Of a DNA stretch of 64,000 bases, positions 19,845-28,327 are shown piece after piece. Every line of letters begins with the position of its first letter. Position 1 is the stretch's first letter. The translations under genes were made by a program, and so were the position numbers. This stretch comes from Inhella proteolytica (lineage in GTDB: Bacteria; Pseudomonadota; Gammaproteobacteria; Burkholderiales; Burkholderiaceae_C): positions 124,001 through 188,000 of the forward strand of contig NZ_JAEDAK010000006.1 in the NCBI RefSeq assembly GCF_016093275.1, given 5' to 3'. Under the pieces are notes generated by a model. It did no database searches and was not told the origin of the DNA. It was given only the letters and a program-made list of their open reading frames with translations.

Positions 19845-20578
19845 CACTTCAAGGCGTCATCGAGGCGCTGCAGCCAATCGGCAGGCACGGCCTTGTTGCA
19901 GTACAGATGTCGGCTGGCGCCGGGTGGGGCGTCGGCAAATCGCAGCAATTGGAAACTGCCGGGCGGTACCGGGGGATTGGTCGGCAGGCTGAGCAGCCAT
20001 TGCCCTTCTTCGGGGGCCACGGGCATCCAGTCGGCGCGGTCGGCGTGCAGCATGCGCATCAGCACCGGCACCTCGGCGCTGCTGCTCTCCGGGGCACGGG
20101 TGCGCTGGGCCAGCAGGCCATCGAATTGCGCGCCATAGGAAAAGCCTTGCTTGACCAGCAGGCGGGCGTCGCCGCGCATCAGGGCCTCGCGCATGCCGAT
20201 GGCCTCAGGCCAGCCCAGGCTGGCGCGGGCGATCAGGCCGAGTGGCTGGTCGCGGTAGAGCATGGCGCTGAAGCGCCCCTTGGTCTCGCGCGCCGGGTTG
20301 CGGAACCAGCCGATGCCGCAGTCCAGGCCCTGGCCTTCTTCGATCAGCAGCAGTTGGCGCTGGCTGGGCGTGAGCGCGAGACGGTAGGGCAGGCCGCCGC
20401 GCACGAGGGCGCGCAGCAACGAATCGATCACCAGGCCCTGCACGCCGCCGTCCGGGCGCGTCTGGTAGTAGGGCGGGCGCTCCTGGTAGTGCAGGGTGAC
20501 GGGCGGCAGTTCGGCCGCTGCGGCCCCCTGCATCAGCAGGCTGGGCAGCAGCAGGGCAAGGGCGAGCAGGCGCGGCAT
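19844..20578 (-). CDS. Small periplasmic solute-binding-like protein (SBP_bac_3 fold)
   Basis: 244 residues with a signal peptide (MPRLLALALLLPSLLMQGAA, cleavage near AAA-E). The mature start VTLHYQERPPYYQTRPDG is typical of bacterial extracellular solute-binding protein family 3 and its orphan relatives. LDCGIGWFRNPARETKGRFS also fits that group. No amino-acid ABC permease or ATPase is nearby. It may serve as a sensor or scavenging component rather than a transporter subunit. It is coupled to the TauE-like exporter downstream; a shared substrate is possible but not shown. Confidence 0.8.
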   Translation of the reverse strand: MPRLLALALLLPSLLMQGAAAAELPPVTLHYQERPPYYQTRPDGGVQGLVIDSLLRALVRGGLPYRLALTPSQRQLLLIEEGQGLDCGIGWFRNPARETKGRFSAMLYRDQPLGLIARASLGWPEAIGMREALMRGDARLLVKQGFSYGAQFDGLLAQRTRAPESSSAEVPVLMRMLHADRADWMPVAPEEGQWLLSLPTNPPVPPGSFQLLRFADAPPGASRHLYCNKAVPADWLQRLDDALK

Positions 20579-20608
20579 GCGGGCATTGTGGGCCTGCCCG
20601 TTGCGGCC

Positions 20609-22618
20609 TTACCAGATGCGGATGCGCTCCTCGCTCGGCTTGAACATCTTGTCGCCGGCCTTGGTGCCGAACACCTGATGGAAGCCGTCGTGGTTGACGG
20701 CGGCCCCGTTGGCGCGGAACTCGGCGGGCGAATGCGGGTCGACCACCAGCATCTGCAGCGCGCGGCTGTCGCGGCTCTTGTCGCGCCAGGCCTGGCTCCA
20801 GCCCATGAAGAAGCGCTGCTCGCCGGTGAGGCCGTCGATCACCGGCGCGGGCTTGCCGCCCAGGCTCTTCAGATAGGCCTTGTAGGCGATCTGCAGGCCG
20901 GAGAGATCGGCGATGTTCTCGCCCAGGGTCAGGCGGCCGTTGACCTGCTTGCCCGGCAGGGGTTCGTAGGCCGAGTACTGCGCGACCAGGCGTTCGCCGA
21001 GCTGCTCGAAGGCCTTGCGGTCGGCCTCGGTCCACCAATTGCGCAGCGCACCGTCGGCGTCGTACTGGCTGCCCTCGTCGTCGAAGCCGTGGCTGATCTC
21101 GTGGCCGATCACGGCACCGATGGCGCCGTAATTGACCGCGTCGTCGGCGGCGGCATTGAAGAAGGGCGGACGCAGGATGGCGGCCGGGAACACGATCTCG
21201 TTGGCCAGCGGGTTGTAGTAGGCATTGACGGTCTGCGGCGTCATGCCCCATTCCTTCTTGTCGACCTTCTGGCCGACCCGCTTGGCGTTGCGCGCCCACT
21301 CGAAGCGCGCGGCGCGCTCGCCGTTGCCGACCGCGTCACCCGCCTTGACGAGCAGCGCGCTGTAGTCGCGCCATTGCTCCGGGTAGCCGATCTTGACCGT
21401 GTAGGCCTGCAGCTTGGCGCGCGCCTTGGTCTTGGTCTCGGCGCCCATCCAGCTCAAGGAGTCGAGGCTGTCGCCGAAGCTGCCGAGCAGGTTGTTCACC
21501 AGCGTGACCATGCGCTGCTTGGACTCGGCCGGGAAATGCTGGCCGACATACAGCTGGCCCAGGGCCTCGCCGAGCGCGGCATTGGTCTGCTCGATGCCCT
21601 GCTGCCAGCGTGGACGCTCGGCGGTGGTGCCGGTCAGCGCGGTGCCGTGGTACGCGAAGTGCGCGTCGCGGAAGGCCTTGGGCAGGCTGTCGGCCTGCGA
21701 GTCGAGCAGGTGCAGCTTCAGGTAGTCCTGCCACTGCGCCAGCGGGGCCTCGGCCAACAGCCTGGCAGCGCCCTGCACCGCCGAGCTCGGCCCCACGATC
21801 AGGCGCTGCGCCTTGCCCAGCTGGGCGCTCTGCAGCAGCAGATTCCAGTCGATCTGCGGGGCGAACTTCTGCAGCTCGGCGCGGGTCTTGGGGTTGTAGA
21901 GCTTGACCGGGTCGCGCATTTCGACCTTGTCCCAATGCGCGGCGGCGATCTGGCGCTCCAGGGCGATGGTGTGCTCGGCGGCCTGGGCCGGGTCGGGCAG
22001 GCCCGCCTGTCGGCCCAGGGTCTCGAGGTAATGGCGGTACGCCGCGACGGCCTTGGCAAAGCGCTCGTCGCCTTCCTTCAAGTAGTAGTCGCGGTCGGGC
22101 ACGCCCAGGCCGCCCTGGCCGATCACGGCCTGGTAGGTGTCGGGGTGGCGCGAGTCGGGCTCGACCCCCAGGTTGACGATCTGGTTCTGCAGGCCCTGGC
22201 GGGCGCCGATCCAGCGCACCAGCGCGGCGCGATCCTTGATGGCGGCGATGCGCTTCAGATCGGCCTGCAGCGGCTGCAGGCCGAGGCGCTCGATGGTGTC
22301 CAGGTCGACATAGCTGCCGTAGTACAGCGCCAGCTTCTCGGCCACGCTGCCCTTGGCCTGCGGCTGGGTGCTCAGGCCCTGGACGATGTCGCGCACCTCG
22401 CGATCGCTCTGGTCGCGCAGCAGCATGAAGCTGCCGTAGCGCGCCTTGTCGGCCGGGATCTCGGTCTTCTTCAGCCACTCGCCATTGACGGCGCGGAACA
22501 GGTCGTCTTGGACGCGCACGCTGGGGTCGGCGCCATGGCGGTCCAGGCCGGAGAGGCTCTCGGCATGGGAGGTCAAACACAGGGTCAGCGCGGCGGCTGC
22601 GGTGCAAAGCAGTTTCAT
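20609..22618 (-). CDS. M13-family zinc metallopeptidase (second of tandem pair)
   Basis: Neprilysin/PepO-like endopeptidase of 669 residues with a signal peptide (ending TSHAES), so probably periplasmic or secreted. The zinc motif HEISH is at about 505-509, the third ligand lies in ENIADLSG at about 564, and the substrate-binding NAYYNPLANE motif is present. The C-terminus RIW is family typical. I took the ATG at 22618; longer readings run back into the paralogue. It shares the architecture and long stretches of near-identical DNA around the catalytic region with the gene 47 bases upstream. Confidence 0.93.
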   Translation of the reverse strand: MKLLCTAAAALTLCLTSHAESLSGLDRHGADPSVRVQDDLFRAVNGEWLKKTEIPADKARYGSFMLLRDQSDREVRDIVQGLSTQPQAKGSVAEKLALYYGSYVDLDTIERLGLQPLQADLKRIAAIKDRAALVRWIGARQGLQNQIVNLGVEPDSRHPDTYQAVIGQGGLGVPDRDYYLKEGDERFAKAVAAYRHYLETLGRQAGLPDPAQAAEHTIALERQIAAAHWDKVEMRDPVKLYNPKTRAELQKFAPQIDWNLLLQSAQLGKAQRLIVGPSSAVQGAARLLAEAPLAQWQDYLKLHLLDSQADSLPKAFRDAHFAYHGTALTGTTAERPRWQQGIEQTNAALGEALGQLYVGQHFPAESKQRMVTLVNNLLGSFGDSLDSLSWMGAETKTKARAKLQAYTVKIGYPEQWRDYSALLVKAGDAVGNGERAARFEWARNAKRVGQKVDKKEWGMTPQTVNAYYNPLANEIVFPAAILRPPFFNAAADDAVNYGAIGAVIGHEISHGFDDEGSQYDADGALRNWWTEADRKAFEQLGERLVAQYSAYEPLPGKQVNGRLTLGENIADLSGLQIAYKAYLKSLGGKPAPVIDGLTGEQRFFMGWSQAWRDKSRDSRALQMLVVDPHSPAEFRANGAAVNHDGFHQVFGTKAGDKMFKPSEERIRIW

Positions 22619-22665
22619 GGGAACGATGGCAGGGGGATTCGGAATGGGGAGGGGAAGGCCGTCGC

Positions 22666-24684
22666 TCACCAGATGCGGATGCGTTGCTCGCGCGCCTTGT
22701 GCATCTTGTCGCCCTCTTTGACGCCGAAGGCCTCGTGGAAGCCGTCGTGGTTCAGCGCCGCACCATTGGCGCGGAACTCGGGGGGCGAGTGGGTGTCGCT
22801 GGTCAGCAGCTGCAGCACGCGGCTTTCGCGGGCCTTCTCGCGCCAGGCCTGGCTCCAGCCCATGAAGAAGCGCTGCGCGCCGGTCAGGCCGTCGATCACC
22901 GGCGCTTCCTTGCCGCCCAGGCTCTTCAGATAGGCCTTGTAGGCGATCTGCAGACCGCTGAGGTCGGCGATGTTCTCGCCCAGGGTCAGGCGGCCGTTGA
23001 GCTTCTTGCCGGGCACGGGCTCGTACTGTTCGTACTGCGCCACCAGCTGGTCGCCCAGCTTCTTGAAGGCCTCGCGGTCGGCGTCGCTCCACCAGTTGCG
23101 CAGCGCACCGTCGGCGTCGAACTGGCTGCCGGAGTCGTCGAAGCCATGGCTGATCTCGTGGCCGATCACGGCGCCGATGGCGCCGTAGTTGACGGCATCG
23201 TCGGCCGCGGCATTGAAGAAGGGCGGCTGCAGGATGGCGGCCGGGAACACGATCTCGTTGGCCAGCGGGTTGTAGTAGGCGTTGACGGTCTGCGGCGTCA
23301 TCGCCCATTCGCGGCGGTCCACAGCCTTGCCGGCCTTGGCCACCTGACGCGCCCACTCGAAGCGCGCGGCGCGCTCGCCATTGCCCAGCGCGTCGCCCTT
23401 CTTCACCACCAGGGTCTCGTAGCTGCGCCAGGTGTCGGGGTAGCCGATCTTGGTGACGTAGCTCTGCAGCTTGGCGCGCGCGCGGCCCTTGGTCTCGGGG
23501 CCCATCCAGGTCAGGCCGTCCAGGCTGTCGCCGAACGAGCCCAGCAGGTTGTTCACCAGCGTGACCATGCGCTGCTTGTGGCCGGGCGGGAAGTGCTCGG
23601 CCACATAGAGCTGGCCCAGGGCCTCGCCGAGTGCGGCATTGACCTGGTCGATGCCCTGCTGCCAGCGCGGCTTGGGCTCGGTGGCGCCGGTCAGCGCGGT
23701 GCCGCGGAAGGCGAAGCGGGCGTCGCGGAAGGCCTTGGGCAGGGTGTCGGCGGCGCTGTCCAGCGCGTGCAGCTTCAGATAGGTCTGCCAGTCGGCCAGC
23801 GGGGCTTCGGCCAGCAGCTTGGCGATCGCCAGGGTGGCGCTGGGTTGCGAGATGGACAGGCGGTCGATGCTTCCGAGGCCCGCGCCGTCCAGGAAAGCTT
23901 GCCAGTCCAGCCCGGGCGCGGCCTTGGCCAGGTCGGCGCGCGCGTGCGGGTTGTAGAGCTTGACCATGTTGCGGTTCTCAACGCGATCCCAGTGCGCGGC
24001 AGCCAGCTGGCGCTCCAGCGCCAGCGTGGTCTGGGCGGCCTGCTCGGGGTGCTTCATGCCGGCCAGGCGGGCCAGGGTGGTCAGGTACTCTCCGTAGGCC
24101 TTGAGTGCCTTGGCAAAGCGCTCTTCCTCGGCCTTCAGGTAGTAGTCACGGTCGGGCAGGCCCAGGCCGCCCTGCCAGGTCAGCGGGCGGTTGATGCCGG
24201 GTTCCTTGAAGTCCGGGTACACGGCCAAGCCCAGCGGCAGGTTCATCAGCCCTTGCTGGCGGCCCAGCCACAGCGAGAGCTCCTTGCGGGTCTTGATGGC
24301 GTCGATGCTGGCCAGCAGGGGCTGGATGGGCTTGAGCCCGGCCTGGTCGATGCCGGCCAGATCGGTGTAGGCGCCGTAGTACAGCGCCACCTTCTCGGCC
24401 ACGCTGCCGGGGGCCTGCGGCTTGGCGGCCAGGCCCTCGACGATGGCGCGCACCTCGCGGTCGCTCTTGTCGCGCAGCTGGATGAAGGTGCCGTACTCAG
24501 GCTTGTCGGCCGGGATTTCGACCGTCTTCAGCCATTGCCCGTTGGCGGCGCGGAACAGATCGTCCTGGGCGCGCACGGCGGGGTCGAAGCCGGCGCGGTC
24601 CAGGCCGGACTGGGTTTGGGCGGGGGCGGCCAGGCTCAGGCTGAGCAGGGCGGCGGCAAGGGCTGCGGGGCGAAGAGAGCGCAT
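22666..24684 (-). CDS. M13-family zinc metallopeptidase (first of tandem pair)
   Basis: 672-residue M13 peptidase with a signal peptide (ending APAQT). HEISH at about 508-512, ENIADLSG and NAYYNPLANEIVFPAAIL show an intact active site. The N-terminal SGLDRAGFDPAVRAQDDLFR block matches its downstream paralogue with a few substitutions. Both proteins keep the RIW C-terminus. The family cleaves short peptides; the natural substrate is unknown. It is the first of a tandem duplicate pair. Confidence 0.93.
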   Translation of the reverse strand: MRSLRPAALAAALLSLSLAAPAQTQSGLDRAGFDPAVRAQDDLFRAANGQWLKTVEIPADKPEYGTFIQLRDKSDREVRAIVEGLAAKPQAPGSVAEKVALYYGAYTDLAGIDQAGLKPIQPLLASIDAIKTRKELSLWLGRQQGLMNLPLGLAVYPDFKEPGINRPLTWQGGLGLPDRDYYLKAEEERFAKALKAYGEYLTTLARLAGMKHPEQAAQTTLALERQLAAAHWDRVENRNMVKLYNPHARADLAKAAPGLDWQAFLDGAGLGSIDRLSISQPSATLAIAKLLAEAPLADWQTYLKLHALDSAADTLPKAFRDARFAFRGTALTGATEPKPRWQQGIDQVNAALGEALGQLYVAEHFPPGHKQRMVTLVNNLLGSFGDSLDGLTWMGPETKGRARAKLQSYVTKIGYPDTWRSYETLVVKKGDALGNGERAARFEWARQVAKAGKAVDRREWAMTPQTVNAYYNPLANEIVFPAAILQPPFFNAAADDAVNYGAIGAVIGHEISHGFDDSGSQFDADGALRNWWSDADREAFKKLGDQLVAQYEQYEPVPGKKLNGRLTLGENIADLSGLQIAYKAYLKSLGGKEAPVIDGLTGAQRFFMGWSQAWREKARESRVLQLLTSDTHSPPEFRANGAALNHDGFHEAFGVKEGDKMHKAREQRIRIW

Positions 24685-24755
24685 GGAATGGGCGGGCGGA
24701 GGCGTGAAAGGCGCGCAGCCTAAGGGCGCCGACCCTGCGCGGACAAAAGCTCAGT

Positions 24756-26033
24756 TCAGGGCGCACCCCCGGACAAACCACGATGCACGGCCAAGGCGTC
24801 GATGCGGCGCTCGATTTCCGTCATCAATGCACGGTAGCCGGGGCCGTCCACCCCGCCGTAGTCCTGCTGCAGGCGCTGCCGACTCAGGAATTCCGGCAGG
24901 TCGGCCACTTTCGGGAAGAAGGCTGTCTCTTGCGGCTGCTGTGCCAGCAGGCGCAGCAGCTCCAGCGGCCGGCGGCCGCCCAGGCGGCCGATGCGTTCGC
25001 CCGCGCGGTCGGCTGCCAGGTCGTTGAAGGAGAAGCCGCTGCCGCCGCGCTGGGTGTCGCTGAGCTCCTTGGCCAGGCCCAGGGCATCGCCCAACTGGCC
25101 GGCGCCCTGGGCGGCCAGCCAGGCGGAGATCAGGAAGTGCTGGGCCATGTCCTCGCGCCCGGCCAGGCGCAGGCCGGGGCTGGGGCGGGTGTCGGGGTCG
25201 CCGATCAGCCGGCCGGGGTCGCGCCCCACGCTGCGCAGAGCCAGCTGCAGCCACAGGGCACGCAGCTCGGCCGCCGCGGCCTGCCCACCCTCCACGCGCG
25301 CCAGGGCCTCCCGCGCCAGTTCGGGCAGCAGCTGGGCCAGCTCCACGCTGGGGCGTGGCGGCTGCAACTGCCCCACCAGGGCCTGCCAGCGGCGGTGCTG
25401 GGCGCGCAGGGCTTCCTGTTCGGCCTGGGGCCACAGGCCCGCCAGGGCGGCCGCGGCCTGCTGCGGCTGCCAGCGCCAGCGCAGCCAAACAGCCGCCTCA
25501 TCGAGCCGCACGGCCTCGACCATCTCCACCGCCGCCCAGGGTGCGGTGCCGAAGCGCCGCTCCACCACCGAGCGCGCCAGACGCAGGCTCAAGCCCGGCG
25601 GCAGCGGCAGCCGGCCGATGCGCAGCCGGCGCGGCTGCGGCCACACGGCGCCGCCCACCCAGGAGGGGGAATCCAGCTCCAGCTCCAGGTTCAGCCACAC
25701 CGGCCAGGGCCCGAGCTTCCAGGGCAGGCTGGCCTGCAGCCGCGCGCCGTCACGGCGCAGCTGCAGCTGGGCGCGCTGGCCGGATTGGGCGAGCAGGGTG
25801 TTGAGGTCGGCCTCGCGCAGGCGCAGTTCGCTCACGCTGTCGGCCGGCAGCCGGCGCGGGTCCAGTTGGCGCAGCAACTGTCGTCCGCGCGCCAGTTCGG
25901 CGGGGCCCAGGCGGCTGTGCAGCTCGGGCAGGCGGGGTTCGGTCTGCAGCGCCAGGGCCAGGCCGAGCAGGGGACTTAGAAAGCACAACGCCGCCAGTGC
26001 AAGCAGCAGCAGGCGGCGGGAAGGGCGCTTCAT
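24756..26033 (-). CDS. Membrane-anchored protein of unknown function
   Basis: 425 residues. One N-terminal TM or signal anchor (about residues 7-29) is followed by a long soluble region rich in Leu, Arg and Gln. A conserved-looking stretch at about 310-365 reads HFLISAWLAAQGAGQLGD, then LAKELSDTQRGGSGFSFNDL, then ADRAGERIG. I do not recognise a catalytic motif. The HFLISAWL and SGFSFNDLAADRAG segments suggest a defined family of unknown function found in other proteobacteria. It is probably periplasmic or membrane-associated. It stands 71 bases upstream of the M13 pair on the same strand and could share transcription with it. Confidence 0.75.
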   Translation of the reverse strand: MKRPSRRLLLLALAALCFLSPLLGLALALQTEPRLPELHSRLGPAELARGRQLLRQLDPRRLPADSVSELRLREADLNTLLAQSGQRAQLQLRRDGARLQASLPWKLGPWPVWLNLELELDSPSWVGGAVWPQPRRLRIGRLPLPPGLSLRLARSVVERRFGTAPWAAVEMVEAVRLDEAAVWLRWRWQPQQAAAALAGLWPQAEQEALRAQHRRWQALVGQLQPPRPSVELAQLLPELAREALARVEGGQAAAAELRALWLQLALRSVGRDPGRLIGDPDTRPSPGLRLAGREDMAQHFLISAWLAAQGAGQLGDALGLAKELSDTQRGGSGFSFNDLAADRAGERIGRLGGRRPLELLRLLAQQPQETAFFPKVADLPEFLSRQRLQQDYGGVDGPGYRALMTEIERRIDALAVHRGLSGGAP

Positions 26034-26082
26034 GCGGGGAGTCTGCCAGCCGGATGGCGGCAGGCCCCGGGTTCAGGGCGCT

Positions 26083-26256
26083 TTAGCGCTTCTTGTCCAG
26101 CTTCAGCGCGCGCTCGACGGCGCGGCGGCCGCCACCCAGCGAGGGGGCGTCGAAACCCACATGCTTGGGGCCCTTGTCGAACAGGGCATCGCCGAGCCAG
26201 TCGGCAGGCAGGCGGCGCGGGGCTTGGGTGTGGCGGGCGGGTTGGCTGTGCAGCAT
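26083..26256 (-). CDS. Small basic hypothetical protein (57 aa)
   Basis: Short reading frame starting at ATG 26256, preceded by a GAAGAAG purine stretch. The product is 57 residues, strongly basic, with a central DWLGDALFDKGPKHVGFDAP segment and a C-terminal Lys/Arg tail (RRAVERALKLDKKR). It lies between the CadR-like regulator and an anchored unknown protein, on the same strand as both. No family is recognised. If it is not a gene, the 330 bases from 26034 to 26365 hold nothing else I can identify. Confidence 0.45.
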   Translation of the reverse strand: MLHSQPARHTQAPRRLPADWLGDALFDKGPKHVGFDAPSLGGGRRAVERALKLDKKR

Positions 26257-26365
26257 CTTGCTTCTTCGGAGCGGGTCGTGGAATCGACCGATGGGAGCCG
26301 CAACGGGGCCCGCAGCCGGTCGGTTGACAGCCCGGTGAAGAAAGTTTGCCACCCAAATTCAAGGG

Positions 26366-26824
26366 TTAACCCTTGGTCTTGCCGGTGCGGCCGCCTTCGT
26401 GCGGCCCGTGCACGGCGCCCAAGGGCTTGCGGCCGGGCTCCGCCTCGGCCAAGCCGGCCAGGATGCCGCAGTCCGGCCCGGGGGCCGAGCAACGCTGGCG
26501 CAGGGTGAGCAGTTCCTGCTGCAGGCCCTGCAGCTCGGCCAGCCGGGCGGCCACATGCGCGATATGGGCGTCCAGCACCTGGTTGACGCCGCTGCAATCG
26601 GCCGGCGGCTGGTCGCGCGCCTGCAAGAGGGCGCGCACCTCGTCCAGCGCCATGTCCAGCGCGCGGCAGCGGCGGATGAAGCGCAGGCGCTCCAGATGCG
26701 CGGGCTGGTAGTGGCGGTAATTGGCCGGGCTGCGCGCCGGTGGCGGCAGCAGGCCCTCGCGCTCGTAGAAGCGGATGGTCTCCACCGCCGTGCCGCTGGC
26801 CTTGGCCAGTTCGCCGATCTTCAT
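26366..26824 (-). CDS. cadR: MerR-family heavy-metal regulator, CadR/PbrR-like
   Basis: 152-residue activator with an N-terminal MerR helix-turn-helix (MKIGELAKASGTAVETIRFY) and a dimerisation helix. Metal-binding Cys77, Cys112 and Cys119 occupy exactly the positions of the Cd/Pb sensors CadR and PbrR. The C-terminal tail is His/Gly-containing (HGPHEGG), also CadR-like. No CadA-type ATPase or other efflux gene is adjacent, which is unusual since CadR usually sits beside its target. The ATG at 26824 is the family start. It is divergent from the aminopeptidase gene at 26939. Confidence 0.9.
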   Translation of the reverse strand: MKIGELAKASGTAVETIRFYEREGLLPPPARSPANYRHYQPAHLERLRFIRRCRALDMALDEVRALLQARDQPPADCSGVNQVLDAHIAHVAARLAELQGLQQELLTLRQRCSAPGPDCGILAGLAEAEPGRKPLGAVHGPHEGGRTGKTKG

Positions 26825-26938
26825 GGTGGGGTGGCTCCTTGCTGCCGGTGCGCCGCAAGCGGCCGCGTGGGGCCAAAGCGGCAGGGTCGGCACGCTACAC
26901 CGAGAATCCCCGCTTTCCGATTCCCCACCCCACCGGCC

Positions 26939-28327
26939 ATGAGCGTCACCCTCGTCAAGACCAAGAAGCTGCCCGCCAGCACGCCCATCTTCTGCACCAG
27001 CCCCAGCAGCTGGGACGCCGACAGCAAGCTGCTCAGCCCCGCGCAGCGCGCCTGGGCCAAGGCCGTGGGCTTTGCCGGCAAGGTGGACACGCACACCCTG
27101 ATTGCCGATGAAAAGGGCGGCATCGCCCTGGTGCTGGCCGGTGTGCGCGGCGCCGACGACCCCTACGCCCTCTCGGCCCTGCCGCAGGCCCTGCCCGTGG
27201 GCCGCTACCGCCTGGCCGAAGACGGCCTGGCGCTGGATCCGCAGGCCGCCGCGCTGAGCTGGAGCCTGGGCGACTATGTGTTCGACGCCTACAAGGCGCG
27301 CGGCCGCGCCGGCGCCGAACTGCTGCTGGCCGATGGCCCCGAGGCCCAGCGCGGCCTGGCCGTGGCCACCGCCATGTGCGCCACGCGCGATCTCGTCAAC
27401 ACCCCGGCCGAAGACATGGGCCCGGCCCACCTGGCCAATGCCGTCAAGCTGGTCGGCAAGCCGCACGGCGCCAAGGTCAAGGAGATCGTCGGCGACGCGC
27501 TCTTGAAGCAGAACTTCCCCGCCATCCACGCCGTCGGTCGCGCCGCCGCGGCGGACCGCGCCCCGCGCCTGATCGAGCTGACCTGGGGCAACCCCAAGCA
27601 TCCCAAGCTCAGCCTGGTCGGCAAGGGCGTGTGCTTTGACAGCGGTGGCCTGGACATCAAGCCCGCCGACGGCATGCGCCTGATGAAGAAGGACATGGGC
27701 GGCGCCGCCAATGCCCTGGGCCTGGCCGCGCTGGTGATGGCCTTGAAGCTGCCCGTGCACCTGCAGCTGCTGATCCCGGCGGTGGAAAACGCCATCAGCG
27801 GCAATGCCTTCCGCCCCGGCGACGTGTTCCGCACCCGCAAGGGCCTGACCATCGAGATCGGCAACACCGACGCCGAGGGCCGCGTGGTGCTGTGCGACGC
27901 CATGGCCTATGCCTGCGAAGCCAAGCCCGATCTGCTGATCGACATGGCCACCCTGACCGGCGCGGCCCGCGTGGCCCTGGGGCCGGAGCTGCCGGCCCTG
28001 TTCACGCGCGACATGGCGCTGGGCCGCGAGCTGGTGGACCTGGGCCTGCAGGAGCGCGACCCGCTCTGGCACATGCCGCTGTGGCAGCCCTACCAGGCGC
28101 TGATCGAGACGCCGATGGCCGATGTGAGCAACAGCGGCAGCAGCCCGATGGCCGGCGCCGTGACCGCCGCGCTGTTCCTGGACCGCTTCGTGCCGGCCGA
28201 GCAGCCCTGGCTGCACATCGACCTGTTCGCCTGGACCAATCTGTCCCGCCCCGGCCGCCCGGTGGGCGGCGAGGCGCAGACGATCCGCACGCTGATCCAT
28301 TACCTGGAGCGTCGGTACTCGGCCTGA
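26939..28327 (+). CDS. M17 leucyl aminopeptidase family protein
   Basis: 462-residue cytoplasmic metalloaminopeptidase of the M17 family, close to the PepB/leucyl aminopeptidase branch. The signature NTDAEGR is at about 308-314. Metal-binding Lys/Asp residues occur in GKGVCFDSGGLDIKP and KKDMGGAA. It removes N-terminal residues from peptides using two divalent metals. Its stop codon abuts the stop of creD with no base between them (TGATCA). An overlapping longer plus-strand reading from 26399 runs through the regulator antisense and is rejected. Confidence 0.93.
   Translation: MSVTLVKTKKLPASTPIFCTSPSSWDADSKLLSPAQRAWAKAVGFAGKVDTHTLIADEKGGIALVLAGVRGADDPYALSALPQALPVGRYRLAEDGLALDPQAAALSWSLGDYVFDAYKARGRAGAELLLADGPEAQRGLAVATAMCATRDLVNTPAEDMGPAHLANAVKLVGKPHGAKVKEIVGDALLKQNFPAIHAVGRAAAADRAPRLIELTWGNPKHPKLSLVGKGVCFDSGGLDIKPADGMRLMKKDMGGAANALGLAALVMALKLPVHLQLLIPAVENAISGNAFRPGDVFRTRKGLTIEIGNTDAEGRVVLCDAMAYACEAKPDLLIDMATLTGAARVALGPELPALFTRDMALGRELVDLGLQERDPLWHMPLWQPYQALIETPMADVSNSGSSPMAGAVTAALFLDRFVPAEQPWLHIDLFAWTNLSRPGRPVGGEAQTIRTLIHYLERRYSA

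Noticed and set aside
19907-22933. A 1008-codon open frame on the plus strand across the M13 region
   Set aside because: It is antisense to a complete metallopeptidase with intact zinc motifs. The open frame results from codon bias on the other strand.
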